Notes under the pieces: model-generated
Database searches by the model: none
What the model saw: the letters and a program-made list of their open reading frames with translations, nothing else
Told to the model about the DNA's origin: nothing
Shown here: positions 35,201-44,098 of the stretch, one piece after another
Position numbering within the stretch: position 1 is the stretch's first letter
How the letters are laid out: each line of letters begins with the position of its first letter
Position numbers and translations under genes: made by a program
From: Verrucomicrobiota bacterium
GTDB taxonomy: Bacteria > Verrucomicrobiota > Kiritimatiellia > SS1-B-03-39 > UBA6053
NCBI GenBank assembly: GCA_020831625.1
Contig: JAFIGD010000005.1
Span: 88,353-152,352, forward strand
DNA length: 64,000 nucleotides
Direction of reading: 5' to 3'

Positions 35201-37946
35201 TTGGATCGATTTTGACCAGCCCATGGACACCGGGAGTTTCTCGCTGGGGGATATCGATTCCTTCACCGGACCCGATGGAACGGTCAGCGCCAGTGGATTC
35301 GCCTGGGAGGCGGACAACCGGTTACGCATTGATTTTCCGCCTGTGTCTGAAGACGGGCTTTATACATTGACCCTGGGCACCGGGGTTTTGAATCCGGACA
35401 GTGTCCCGTTGTCTGCGGCGTATGACGCGACCTTCGAACTGGGAACGTTTGATCCGCCGGTGATTCTCACCGAAAGTCTGCCCGCCGCCGATGTCGGGGA
35501 GGTCTACACCGCCGGCGTGGCAGCCGTGAGTGAAGCGGGTCTGTCCCTGACTCTGACGGTGAGCGGCCGACCGGACTGGCTGGCGTTTACGGATCACGGA
35601 AACGGAGCCGGAACCCTCTCCGGCAACCCGCCGCAAGGGGCTGACGGCACGGTGGACCTGACCTTTCACGCGTTTGACGGCGCATCCACCAGCAGCGGGG
35701 CGCTCACACTTTTGGTCCGCCCCCGCGCCTTGGTGACCCTGAGCGCGGGGACGGCCTCGGTGATGGAAAACGCCGGTGCATTGACTGTGACTGTGAACCG
35801 CGCGCTGAATGACACCGGTCCGGTTTCGGTGAACTATGTCACCCAGGACGGCAATTCCGACACCGGCCTAAACGCGGTGGCCGGGGTGGATTACGCCGAG
35901 ACCGCCGGCACCCTGCACTGGGCCGACGGGGAAACCGGGGGCAAAATGTTTTCCGTGCCGGTATTTGATGATGAACTCAGTCAGGGGGACCGGTCTTTCC
36001 GTGTGCATATCGGCGGCGTTTCGGGCATCGCGAATTTGGGCCTGGACATGATGGAGGTGACGATTATCGACGAAGACGTGGATGTCCCCCCTCAGATTGT
36101 GCTGGAGGATCGTGGGACCGTCACCCATGTGCGGGCCACCCTCAACGCGTTTTTGCTGGCGGGATCGGAGGATACTGTGGGAACGCTTTGGTACGGAGCG
36201 GTCGACGGGGGCGGGGCTCCCGGTGCATGGGAGCATGAGGTGGATCTCGGCGGGATTGGTTACGGTCCTGTCAGTATTCTGCTGGAGGGCCTGACGGCGG
36301 AAACCAGCTATTTCTACCGATTCGAGGCCGTGAATCAATACGGCCAGGATCAGACGGTCAGCGACAGCTTCACGACCCGGGCGGAGCCGGACGGGCAGAC
36401 CTTTGAAATCACCTTCCCCGGATACGACCGCGCGGAGACGCTGACCGATTTTCCGCTCTTGGTTCGCATCAGTGAGGCGAACATTCCCGACTTCTTCTAC
36501 GCCAACATGGCGTTTCCGGAAACCGGCGGGGATTTGCGCTTTTATGACGAGGAGGATAATGAGCTGCCCTTCAGTGTGCAGCGTTGGAATCCGGACGGGG
36601 AGTCGCTGGTGTGGGTCCGCGTGCCGGCCCTTCATGCCGCCGCCGCGATCACCATGGTTATCGGGGATGCGGATACGGAGACGCTCCCCGCATACACCGC
36701 CGACGGCAGTGTCTGGAACGAGAATTTCCGGGCCGTGTATCATTTTCAGAGCAGCGGCACCTCCGTGCCGGATGCGACAAGTCACGGTCTGGACGGCGCG
36801 GTGCAAAACGCCTCCGCGACCACCTTTGTGCCGGGCATTGTGGGCAGCGGCTACGATTTCTCGGGGGGCAACGCCGAGCACATCAGCACAAGCGCGAGTG
36901 CCACGGCGCTGAACATCGACGGGGCCAAACCCAGAACCACCTCGGTATGGGCCTACACCCGCACGTTTAACAACGGAGCACCCTTCCAGGCGGGGGCAAA
37001 CAGCAATGGTCAGATGTGGAGCCTGCGCACCTTGAGCACCGACAACTCGTGGCGCATGCAATTCTGGTCCGGCGACAATGATATCACCTTTCAAACTCAA
37101 AACGAATGGGTGTATCTCACCATGGTGTACGACGGCGCGACCGCGCGGGTCTACCGGAACGGTGTTGAGGTTGAGAACAGCGCCTACAGCCGCGTCCTCT
37201 CCACCTCGGCCACGGCGGTGCCGCTGCAAATCGGCAACTATAACAACACGAGCTATTTCAACGGTATCCTTGACGAACTCCGGGTTTCGGATGTGGTGCG
37301 CAGTGAAAACTGGATCTGGGCCGAATGGAAAAATATGGCGCTGACCGATGAGTTTCTCGCGTTTGAATCCATGGGAGGGGGAGGGCCCGCCGCGGCGGAG
37401 GTCACGCTCACCAACCTCACCCAAACTGTGGACGGCACCCCGAAAGCACCCGCCGTATCCACCGACCCGGCGGATCTGGGGGTGAGCCTGACCTACAATG
37501 GAGACACCCAGGCCCCGTCGACATCCGGCGTGTATGCGGTCGTGGCCACCGTGATAGAACCCGGTTACGAAGGCACCGCGACCGCCACGTTCACTCTGCT
37601 CACGGAGGAGGGGATTGTGGACAGCAACGGCAGTGGCGCGGATGACGGATGGGAGATGGAGGTTTTCGGCAATCTCGACGATGAGCCGGTCATCATCGAC
37701 GGACGCGCCTATACCCGCCGTGAACTCTATATTTGGGGGCTGGACAATCCCCTGACCCAGGTGTTCAAGATCGAAAGCATGAGCTTTCCCACGGTTTCCG
37801 ACCGCCGGTATCAGCTCCAGTTCCGCGCCAGCCTGACCCAGGGGGATTGGCTGGATCAGGACGAACCTTTTGACGGTGACGGAGAGGTCCGCGTGATCGA
37901 AGCGCTTTTGCCCGGCTTCTACCGCGTGCGGGTATGGAAGCCTTAG
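32286..37946 (+). CDS. Giant secreted metzincin-type zinc metalloprotease
   Basis: 1886 residues. The N-terminal hydrophobic segment (IRLLLVLLLLVLTGLFLRL) resembles those of its two giant neighbours. A propeptide-like part leads to the protease (about 295-520), opening with HIVDIVVGYSIRARNNGGG and containing HEVGHNWGLAH at 425-435, the HExxHxxGxxH zinc motif of reprolysin-like peptidases. Then come SbsA/Big-like domains, a jellyroll-like segment (about 780-945), a putative Ig domain, Calx-beta (about 1148-1265), DUF2341 (about 1371-1460), LamG/concanavalin-like (about 1485-1690), an MBG-type repeat (about 1700-1775) and a C-terminal module ending GFYRVRVWKP. It starts 102 bp after the subtilase gene and lacks a sorting tail. 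Function inferred: extracellular protein degradation or processing at a surface. Confidence 0.88.
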   Translation: MKTKIRLLLVLLLLVLTGLFLRLNEGAEAPSEAVAPLDKPALAEASHSGETAVPAKASESAEERGQNGFESVEAPVLTAADRVDAEGMPAPVIPRGLHNRRVLDTPGRTRLEPGTGEPVRVFLDVRPARENSPFARDAYTLDAVEASISHRLFHDLAGGISSRLILPLTVGEEVEVNVYEIVHRGEHTFTFMGKIPGDHDNDVILVYNEGTVGGSMTLFDPESGGARHFQFQGMEEGVIAIRELDGEAFMESDCGGVIPGEQLFDGAEAAGGDLEGEEGGLSAGDGSSKHIVDIVVGYSIRARNNGGGTAGIEATIIASVDRMNLAFTNSLVDNAELVLLGMIEDPDYAEPGTGSSLLDELNDLNNPNSETFSVVKDLRNALGADKQAFIVNDADGGDAGRAFYPGFSSVTARTYMTSTTITFVHEVGHNWGLAHSWGDSSWSADTSKNANNFGWRFQSGSTKRRTVQSYDWGWQRVPWFGNPDVTHPSLNVKVGAADGYNASGDNTTDSRYVNGGLEGGLGAGFDGSNATLGARAAHTLIARAQERSNLRARAALGVTRPAPGQDVEINQTFSLEWVGGAWLDVVDVELLKGGVPVEVIAQGIPNQHRVLNWTPADLTRGSDYQIRLTLNNGEEASLSEPFSIDPLYPRVVDTFVDPTGVAQPGLESVSVTFNRPMDPDGFSMSQDVTRFVGPGGADVTGSLSGVSWSGNDTVLTFQFSPLTEEGYYRLDFGPDIQDLRGFAMDQNDNAVPGEAEDGFGFSFRVSSGMTGGVQPLLQTDFDSGHSFSLEGGWAVGEPNQGPNGPVAAFSSPNVLGTYLNGDYSANVNIFATTPAFSTLNAENVTVSFQRFLGLRYDNRGGPNRKRDFARIHYSVNGAAWQPLWVNTEEVNGDLIDPGWVSRSYDLPTAVNNQSNVRLRFQLETDDAEHSFGWNIDDLLVTGEFETLIPPAPAPYVAGHFPEGAVIVSPTSFWIDFDQPMDTGSFSLGDIDSFTGPDGTVSASGFAWEADNRLRIDFPPVSEDGLYTLTLGTGVLNPDSVPLSAAYDATFELGTFDPPVILTESLPAADVGEVYTAGVAAVSEAGLSLTLTVSGRPDWLAFTDHGNGAGTLSGNPPQGADGTVDLTFHAFDGASTSSGALTLLVRPRALVTLSAGTASVMENAGALTVTVNRALNDTGPVSVNYVTQDGNSDTGLNAVAGVDYAETAGTLHWADGETGGKMFSVPVFDDELSQGDRSFRVHIGGVSGIANLGLDMMEVTIIDEDVDVPPQIVLEDRGTVTHVRATLNAFLLAGSEDTVGTLWYGAVDGGGAPGAWEHEVDLGGIGYGPVSILLEGLTAETSYFYRFEAVNQYGQDQTVSDSFTTRAEPDGQTFEITFPGYDRAETLTDFPLLVRISEANIPDFFYANMAFPETGGDLRFYDEEDNELPFSVQRWNPDGESLVWVRVPALHAAAAITMVIGDADTETLPAYTADGSVWNENFRAVYHFQSSGTSVPDATSHGLDGAVQNASATTFVPGIVGSGYDFSGGNAEHISTSASATALNIDGAKPRTTSVWAYTRTFNNGAPFQAGANSNGQMWSLRTLSTDNSWRMQFWSGDNDITFQTQNEWVYLTMVYDGATARVYRNGVEVENSAYSRVLSTSATAVPLQIGNYNNTSYFNGILDELRVSDVVRSENWIWAEWKNMALTDEFLAFESMGGGGPAAAEVTLTNLTQTVDGTPKAPAVSTDPADLGVSLTYNGDTQAPSTSGVYAVVATVIEPGYEGTATATFTLLTEEGIVDSNGSGADDGWEMEVFGNLDDEPVIIDGRAYTRRELYIWGLDNPLTQVFKIESMSFPTVSDRRYQLQFRASLTQGDWLDQDEPFDGDGEVRVIEALLPGFYRVRVWKP

Positions 37947-38001
37947 CCGTGCCTGTCACAGACGCGAGGGACACGTCGTCTCTGGGGACAGAGGCTGCTA
38001 C

Positions 38002-38092
38002 GGTATGGTGGCTCGATGATTCAACGCAACTTTTTTTACGGCTCAACGCAAACGAAACCCAGGCGGGTAGGGTATGGTGAATGTATGATTCA
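38002..38092 (+). promoter_or_regulatory. Direct repeat pair upstream of the third giant gene
   Basis: Two 22-bp units, each starting GGTATGGTG and ending ATGATTCA (38002-38023 and 38071-38092), match at 18 of 22 positions and lie 69 bp apart. CAACGCAA also occurs twice between them (38022 and 38044). They sit in the 202-bp gap before the start at 38150 and may be regulator sites or a small duplication. Confidence 0.4.
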
Positions 38093-38149
38093 TCCGCCTG
38101 AATATGCCGCCATCAGTGGCAATGGTTTTATGTTTTTGGAGACGTTTGC

Positions 38150-41100
38150 ATGATAAAATATTCCATTCCCCCCTTGTCTTTAAATAAGTTTAGGATTTCA
38201 ATTTCGATTCTGCTGGTGTTTTTGGCAGGGCTTTTGTGGCGGGTGCCCCGGGAATCGGGGGAGGGCGATTTTTCTTCCGGAGGGGAGCCGGCTGACTCTA
38301 CGGTTTCTCCCGCCCCGGATGTGGCGGGAGTCGGCAATCTTGCCGCATGGGGTGCTGAGGCACCGGCAGAGAAGGCGCGGGAACCGGCGGCGGAACTGAT
38401 CGTGGCCGAGGCGGTCTTTCCGCCGGCCACGCTGCTGGATTTTCCGGAGGAGACCCGCGCCATTGTTCAGGCGGCGGAAAGCGGTCAGCCGATTCGGGTG
38501 ACGCTGGGGGAGGGGGACAGCGCCCGGTGGCGGTTTCGACCGACTCCGTCGGTTGCCGAAGGGTTTGTGGTGTCCACCGGTCTTCCCGGCGACACACCGA
38601 CGGTTTACCGCAGTTATGCGGCCCGGAATGTGGACGGAGATCCTTCGGCGGGGCATCAGGCTTTCCTCAGTGTGGCGGGAAACCGAATGGCGTTGATGGT
38701 CTTCCGTGACGATGGCATTCTGCATGTGCTCCAGGATGAGGCCGGCGCATGGCGGATTGAAAAAGAGCGGATGGACTTGCAAGGCGTCCAGGCCTGCCAC
38801 CTGACCGAGGAGAGGGTGTACACCACGCCGCTGTCAGAAGTGCTGGTGCCCTGGAATGAAACCGACTGGGACCGGATTTCCGTGGAGCCGGAGTGGCTGG
38901 CGTCGGACGGACTCGATCCGATGACCGGCGACCTGACCCTGACCGACCGGCCCATCCCCTATGGACGGGAATACGCCCAGTCTCTGCGCAGCGTTCTGAA
39001 TCTCTTCGTGGTGGAAAACGCCGGGGCCAACACGCTGGCCAACGCCTCCGCCCAGACCGCCCGTTATCTCACGCTCTCCGCATCGCTGCACGCCATGTTC
39101 GAAAATCAGTTGGGCCTCAATTTTTTGATGCAGGAACTGGTCTTGATCGTCAATGGATCGGACTTCGAATCGCCGGAGATTTATAACTCCGGAAGCACGG
39201 GTTCGGGCGCGGATTTGGGGCCCTTCGGGACCTGGCTCAGCACCCATCGCGCCCATGGCACGTACCGATGGAGTGTCGCCACCAAGATCGGGCGTGTTCA
39301 CAGCGCCAATGGCCGGGCGTGGTTGAGTTCCACCAATACCTCCTGGGGCGTAAACGTGAACAACTCCTCCGGATTCTCGCTGGTGGGGCATGAAATCGGG
39401 CACGTGTTCGGCAGTAATCACACCAGCGGGGGTATTATGAACGCCAGTTTGTCTGCCGGTGCCCGGGATTTTTTCCGGCCAGTGGACGGATGGAGCGGGA
39501 CGGGCGCCCATCAGGCCTACAATCATTTGGTGACCACGACGACACTGGGGGCACGGACCTTCGGAAACGCCCCTTTGCGCCATCCGGCGCAAAAGCCATT
39601 CGCCAATGATAATTTCGCCGTCACCCGCGCCGGAGAGCCCGTGCGGATTGATGTGTTGGCCAACGATTCGAAAAGCGCGGTTCTGGGTGAGGAAAATTCG
39701 GTGATCCGGGTGATTGAGACCGGATCCGTGTCTCCGCCGCACGCGGGAACGCTCAGTCACAGCGAGACCCACGTGTCCTTCGCGCCCTCGGCCGGATTCA
39801 CCGGAACGGCCTACTTCTCGTACACAATCCGCGGGGATGTGGGCAATGAAGGCAACGGCTGGCTGCACAAGGGCGATGTGGCGGTGCAGGTGGAGGATCC
39901 CGCCGCGCCCGCGCCGCAGGTGACCGCGGTCCGCGGCCCCGCCGCGACCCATCATGACAACGAGCGGGTGATGCTTTCCTGGGAAGATCAGGGCAATGCG
40001 CCCGTGGAATGGGAAGTCCAGCGCTCTGTTAACAGCGGTCCGTTTCAGCCCGCGGCCGTGGTGGCGGGCGCCTCACCCAGTTGGATCGATCTTCGGATCA
40101 CCCGCTCCGCCGCCGTAACGTATCGCGTGCGGGCCAGGGACAATGGGGTTGAGCCCGGAGCCTGGGGGATTTCCGACCCGCTGCCCGCCGCGGACGATCC
40201 CCATGCCTTCTGGGATGATTTTGCCTCCGGCACCCTTGCGGGCTGGGAAACCTGGACCAATGCCCCGGATTCCATTGCCCCCAACGACGCGCCCGCACCG
40301 CATTTCACCTTTGATGTGTCTGCCAACCGGGCGCGGTTGCACAGTCCGGGCGGTGCTCCGCGTCTGGGGCTTTTGGTTCGGTCGGCGGCACAGGATCTCG
40401 CGCAAACCGGCGCGCTTTCCATGTCCGCGAGTCTGCAAATGACCGATGCACACACCTGGCACCGGGTGCTGGCCTGGATCGACGACGGCGGCGCGGTTCT
40501 CTGGATCGGTATCGAACGGAACCGCGACAATAATAACACCCGGAAAGTCAGGCTCTTCGGAGTGAATTCCCTTGCGGAATTTTTTCAGGAAGCGGGGGAT
40601 TTCAATTCCTCCGCACAGCTGTTTCAGAACAACCAGAATGGAAACGCCGGGTTTGTGGTGGATCACCGCGCGACGCTGACGGTTTCCCCTGACGGAGTGG
40701 GGATGACGGTGGTTCCGATGGCGATCGGGAACCCCTCCCGCAAGGCTTCTCCGGTGTCCACCCTTGGTCAACTTGATCCGGGGTTGAGCAATTTTACCGG
40801 GGTCGGCCGGTTTGCGCTGGGCGGATACGCCAACCAGCCTACTGGAACAACGATCAACTTTTTCGCTGAGAATGTCGCGGTGTCCGCGCTGCCCGCGCCG
40901 CAAAAATATTTACCGGGTTTGGTGGATGATGCTCTGCGCCTGAAGCCCGGGGAGGCGGCCACCCTGCGGCCCTCCGCCAATGACATCGGCATTGTTTTGG
41001 GGTATTCACTCCAGAGCGTCCCCGCCGGGTGGCAGGTGCATCGCCAGGCGCATGGCGATGAGCTGTGGACGATTCAATCCCCGCCGGATGCCGCGCCGGG

Positions 41101-43999
41101 GGTTTATGAAGTGGTGTTGCGGTCCACCGCCGATAATTATCAGGTGAACAATGACGGACTCACCGCGTTTTCCACCGTTTACGTGACCGTGGAGGACCCG
41201 TCCGCGCAGGCCAATGATCTGCACTTCACGAAATATCGGGGCGAGGGGCCGTTTTCGATTTTCCCGCTGAGCAACGATGTCCATTCCGGGTTTCATGGCT
41301 TGGCCAACCTGGATCCCCGCACCGGCACAAACGCCAGCGGCGGGGTGACGGACAACAGTTATCGTCTGCTCAGCGCCGTGTTGCTGACGCCGGCTTCGGG
41401 CACTTTGGAGGTGGTCACCCTGAATGCGGTGATCGACGGCGGTCTCGCGGCCCGGCCCACCGGCGAACTGCGGTTCTCCTGGGCGGGCGGCGCTCCCGCA
41501 GGAACCGCAGAGATTCAGTACACCTTTCTCGACTCCCGCGGACAGGAGGGAACCGGGATGGTTTATCTTCAATTAAAGCACGAAAACGCCCCCCGCATCA
41601 CCGCGCACCCGCTGTCGCTGGGGCTGGAGCCGGACACGCCTTTTCAGTTGGATGTGGCGGCGACCGGCGGCCCGCTTTCGTATCAGTGGTTCCGAAATGG
41701 CGTTCCTGTTGCCGGGGCCACTGGCGCGACCTATTCCGTGAGCCTGGCGGACGCGTCCCATGAGGGCGTCTATCATGTTGATGTCACGAACAGCAACGGC
41801 ACCGTGACCAGTCATACTGCGGTGGTGGCTTTGGCTGTGGCTGGACCCGACGCCCCGACACATCTTACCGCCACGGCGGTTTCCGGCAGCCGGATCGACC
41901 TGAGCTGGTCGGACGCGTCGGATCCGGCCGACCCGGCGGACGAATTTCTCGTGGAGCGTTCCGCCGACGGTCTTTCCGGCTGGAGTCTGCTGGCCACCGT
42001 TCCCGGCACAACCTACAGCGACACCGGCCTCAGCGGCGGGAGTACCTGGCACTATCGTGTTATCGCCCGGCGGGCCGGATCTGACAGCGCGCCCTCCGGT
42101 GTCGTCAGTGCGACCACTCCCGCGCCGCCGGTGATCACCGAACAGCCCCAGTCCCAAACCGCCGGTGAGGGTCAAACCGCCGTTTTCAGTGTGGCCGCCA
42201 CCGGTCACCCCGCTCCTGACTATCAATGGCGCAAAAACGGAATCGATATCCCCGGCGCAACCTCCGGCACGCTCGAACTCACTGCCGTCACCGGTTCTGA
42301 TGCCGCCAACTACACCGTTTTCGTTTTCAACGGTGTCGGCGATGGTGTGGAAAGCGACACGGCCGTCCTCACGGTCACCGATCCCCCGCCGCCCGCGCCC
42401 GCCGGACTCACCGCCACCGCCGCGGCCTTTGATCAAATTGATTTGGCTTGGTCGGACGCGTCTGATTTGTCTGATTTGTCCGAGGCGTTTCGCATCGAGC
42501 GCTCTTACAACGGCACCACGTGGAGCACCCTCACCACCGTTGCCGGAACCAGTCACAGCGATACCGGACTGGAAGGTGAGAGCACCTGGTTTTATCGGGT
42601 ATTCGCACAGCGGGACGGATTGGAAAGCGAACCCTCCGGTCCCGCAAGCGCCACCACTCCGGCCGCGCCCGCCGCGCCGGTGATCACCACGCAACCGCAG
42701 TCGCAGAGCGTCTTCGAGGGCGCGAACGTCAGTTTCAGCGTCACCGCCACCGGCAATCCGGTTCCTGATTATCAGTGGCGAAAAGGGGGAGTGGACATCT
42801 CCGGGGCGACCGACAGCACCCTGACGCTCACCAACGTTACCTTCGTCGATGCCGGCAATTTCACCGTCTTTGTCTCCAATGGCATCGGTGAAGGCGTTGA
42901 GAGCGATGTGGCGGTGCTGACGGTGAATGAACCCGGCACCCTGCTCATTTATGAGGGCTTTGACTACGACATTTCGCTCACGCATTTGCACGGCCGGGCA
43001 CCCACCGGTGAAGGGCTCAGCGGCACCTGGTCACAGAGGCACACCGGAGCCGGCGAAAGCCATGTGGTGGACGGACTGACCTTCGGGCCCCTGGTGGTCA
43101 GCGGCAATGCCTTTCAGTTGCTCGGGGACCGTTTAACCAGTGGTCTCGACCGCTATAACGTGGTCTCGATTCCCGTGGAGGCCGCCACCACTGCGGCCAC
43201 GCTGTGGACCAGCCATTTGGTGGAATACCGCGTGCGGGATGAAGCGCATGTCAACAACAGCGCCAATCCCGATTCCCGCTGGCAGGACCGGGTGGCCCTT
43301 TTCCCCGGTCAACTGGCGCGGAGTACGGCGCCCGATGTCGGCTTTTCCGGGACCCGGGACCAGTCCACCAGCCAGGGCCGTGTGGCCCTTGCCGGGGGCA
43401 GCACCGACGGGGGTGCGGGGCTTGCTTTCGGGGAAACCCATATGATCATCGGAAACGTCACGGGCATGCATCAGAGCGGGTCTGTCACCAAAACCGTTAC
43501 CATGTGGGTACTGAATTTGACCGACTTCGAGGCCTTTGTGGCCGCGGGCCGCACGGAGGCCGCCTTGGAAGCGAATCACCGGTATAAAATCACCCGTTCC
43601 GTCACGAATGAAACGGAACTGACGCTCGCGGGTCAGCATCTCAACCTGCACACTCTCGACTGGACCGAACGCAATTTCTTCCCCGTCTACGATGAAATCC
43701 GCTGGGGCGCGGATTTACAGGCGGTGACACCGGTGGCCGGTATTCCTCCACCGCCATTGACCCCTCCTGAATTGAGCGGACTGCTGATGTTGGGAGGCGG
43801 TCAGGGTCTTCGACTCCAGACTCAAAGTGATTTCGAGTATCTGCTGGAATACACCGACACGCTTCTTGGTGATCCTGAGTGGCTGCCTGTGGGCAACTGG
43901 ACGCCCGGAAACGACAGCGATCTGGAACTCATGGATGAGACGCAAGACGTTCCGCAACGTTTTTACCGTCTTCGCAAGCGGTGGAGGACAGGGGAATGA
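38150..43999 (+). CDS. Giant secreted metzincin-type protease sharing its C-terminus with the subtilase
   Basis: 1949 residues; GGAG lies about 10 bases before the ATG. The signal or anchor is FRISISILLVFLAGLLWRV. The protease part has LVGHEIGHVFGSNH (zinc motif 414-424, HExxHxxGxxH), followed after a few residues by IMNAS, a likely Met-turn. Downstream are a cadherin-like domain (about 483-585), Fn3-like, beta-sandwich segments, Ig (about 1143-1228), Fn3, Ig, Fn3 and Ig (to about 1593), the LLIYEGFDYD segment (about 1600-1862) and the C-terminal module (about 1866-1949, ending QRFYRLRKRWRTGE). From about residue 1410 on it closely matches the end of the subtilase at 22434, with stretches of identical DNA. 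Two Fn3 loops are filled with TCGGACGCG-type microrepeats (WSDASDPADPADEF, WSDASDLSDLSEAF). Probably exported to the surface with its neighbours. Confidence 0.87.
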   Translation: MIKYSIPPLSLNKFRISISILLVFLAGLLWRVPRESGEGDFSSGGEPADSTVSPAPDVAGVGNLAAWGAEAPAEKAREPAAELIVAEAVFPPATLLDFPEETRAIVQAAESGQPIRVTLGEGDSARWRFRPTPSVAEGFVVSTGLPGDTPTVYRSYAARNVDGDPSAGHQAFLSVAGNRMALMVFRDDGILHVLQDEAGAWRIEKERMDLQGVQACHLTEERVYTTPLSEVLVPWNETDWDRISVEPEWLASDGLDPMTGDLTLTDRPIPYGREYAQSLRSVLNLFVVENAGANTLANASAQTARYLTLSASLHAMFENQLGLNFLMQELVLIVNGSDFESPEIYNSGSTGSGADLGPFGTWLSTHRAHGTYRWSVATKIGRVHSANGRAWLSSTNTSWGVNVNNSSGFSLVGHEIGHVFGSNHTSGGIMNASLSAGARDFFRPVDGWSGTGAHQAYNHLVTTTTLGARTFGNAPLRHPAQKPFANDNFAVTRAGEPVRIDVLANDSKSAVLGEENSVIRVIETGSVSPPHAGTLSHSETHVSFAPSAGFTGTAYFSYTIRGDVGNEGNGWLHKGDVAVQVEDPAAPAPQVTAVRGPAATHHDNERVMLSWEDQGNAPVEWEVQRSVNSGPFQPAAVVAGASPSWIDLRITRSAAVTYRVRARDNGVEPGAWGISDPLPAADDPHAFWDDFASGTLAGWETWTNAPDSIAPNDAPAPHFTFDVSANRARLHSPGGAPRLGLLVRSAAQDLAQTGALSMSASLQMTDAHTWHRVLAWIDDGGAVLWIGIERNRDNNNTRKVRLFGVNSLAEFFQEAGDFNSSAQLFQNNQNGNAGFVVDHRATLTVSPDGVGMTVVPMAIGNPSRKASPVSTLGQLDPGLSNFTGVGRFALGGYANQPTGTTINFFAENVAVSALPAPQKYLPGLVDDALRLKPGEAATLRPSANDIGIVLGYSLQSVPAGWQVHRQAHGDELWTIQSPPDAAPGVYEVVLRSTADNYQVNNDGLTAFSTVYVTVEDPSAQANDLHFTKYRGEGPFSIFPLSNDVHSGFHGLANLDPRTGTNASGGVTDNSYRLLSAVLLTPASGTLEVVTLNAVIDGGLAARPTGELRFSWAGGAPAGTAEIQYTFLDSRGQEGTGMVYLQLKHENAPRITAHPLSLGLEPDTPFQLDVAATGGPLSYQWFRNGVPVAGATGATYSVSLADASHEGVYHVDVTNSNGTVTSHTAVVALAVAGPDAPTHLTATAVSGSRIDLSWSDASDPADPADEFLVERSADGLSGWSLLATVPGTTYSDTGLSGGSTWHYRVIARRAGSDSAPSGVVSATTPAPPVITEQPQSQTAGEGQTAVFSVAATGHPAPDYQWRKNGIDIPGATSGTLELTAVTGSDAANYTVFVFNGVGDGVESDTAVLTVTDPPPPAPAGLTATAAAFDQIDLAWSDASDLSDLSEAFRIERSYNGTTWSTLTTVAGTSHSDTGLEGESTWFYRVFAQRDGLESEPSGPASATTPAAPAAPVITTQPQSQSVFEGANVSFSVTATGNPVPDYQWRKGGVDISGATDSTLTLTNVTFVDAGNFTVFVSNGIGEGVESDVAVLTVNEPGTLLIYEGFDYDISLTHLHGRAPTGEGLSGTWSQRHTGAGESHVVDGLTFGPLVVSGNAFQLLGDRLTSGLDRYNVVSIPVEAATTAATLWTSHLVEYRVRDEAHVNNSANPDSRWQDRVALFPGQLARSTAPDVGFSGTRDQSTSQGRVALAGGSTDGGAGLAFGETHMIIGNVTGMHQSGSVTKTVTMWVLNLTDFEAFVAAGRTEAALEANHRYKITRSVTNETELTLAGQHLNLHTLDWTERNFFPVYDEIRWGADLQAVTPVAGIPPPPLTPPELSGLLMLGGGQGLRLQTQSDFEYLLEYTDTLLGDPEWLPVGNWTPGNDSDLELMDETQDVPQRFYRLRKRWRTGE
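42676..42759 (+). repeat. 84-bp perfect repeat, copy 2
   Basis: Identical to 30863-30946. The surrounding 1.3 kb of both genes is strongly similar, including an almost identical stretch at 31860-31922 and 43672-43740. Confidence 0.95.
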
Positions 44000-44098
44000 C
44001 GAATGACCGTGGGGAATGAGGGGTGATTGCGGAATGAGGCGGCGGGTTTGGAAAAATGTCATTGATCCTTTGCGGGGGATGCCGTAGGGTGGTCGATT

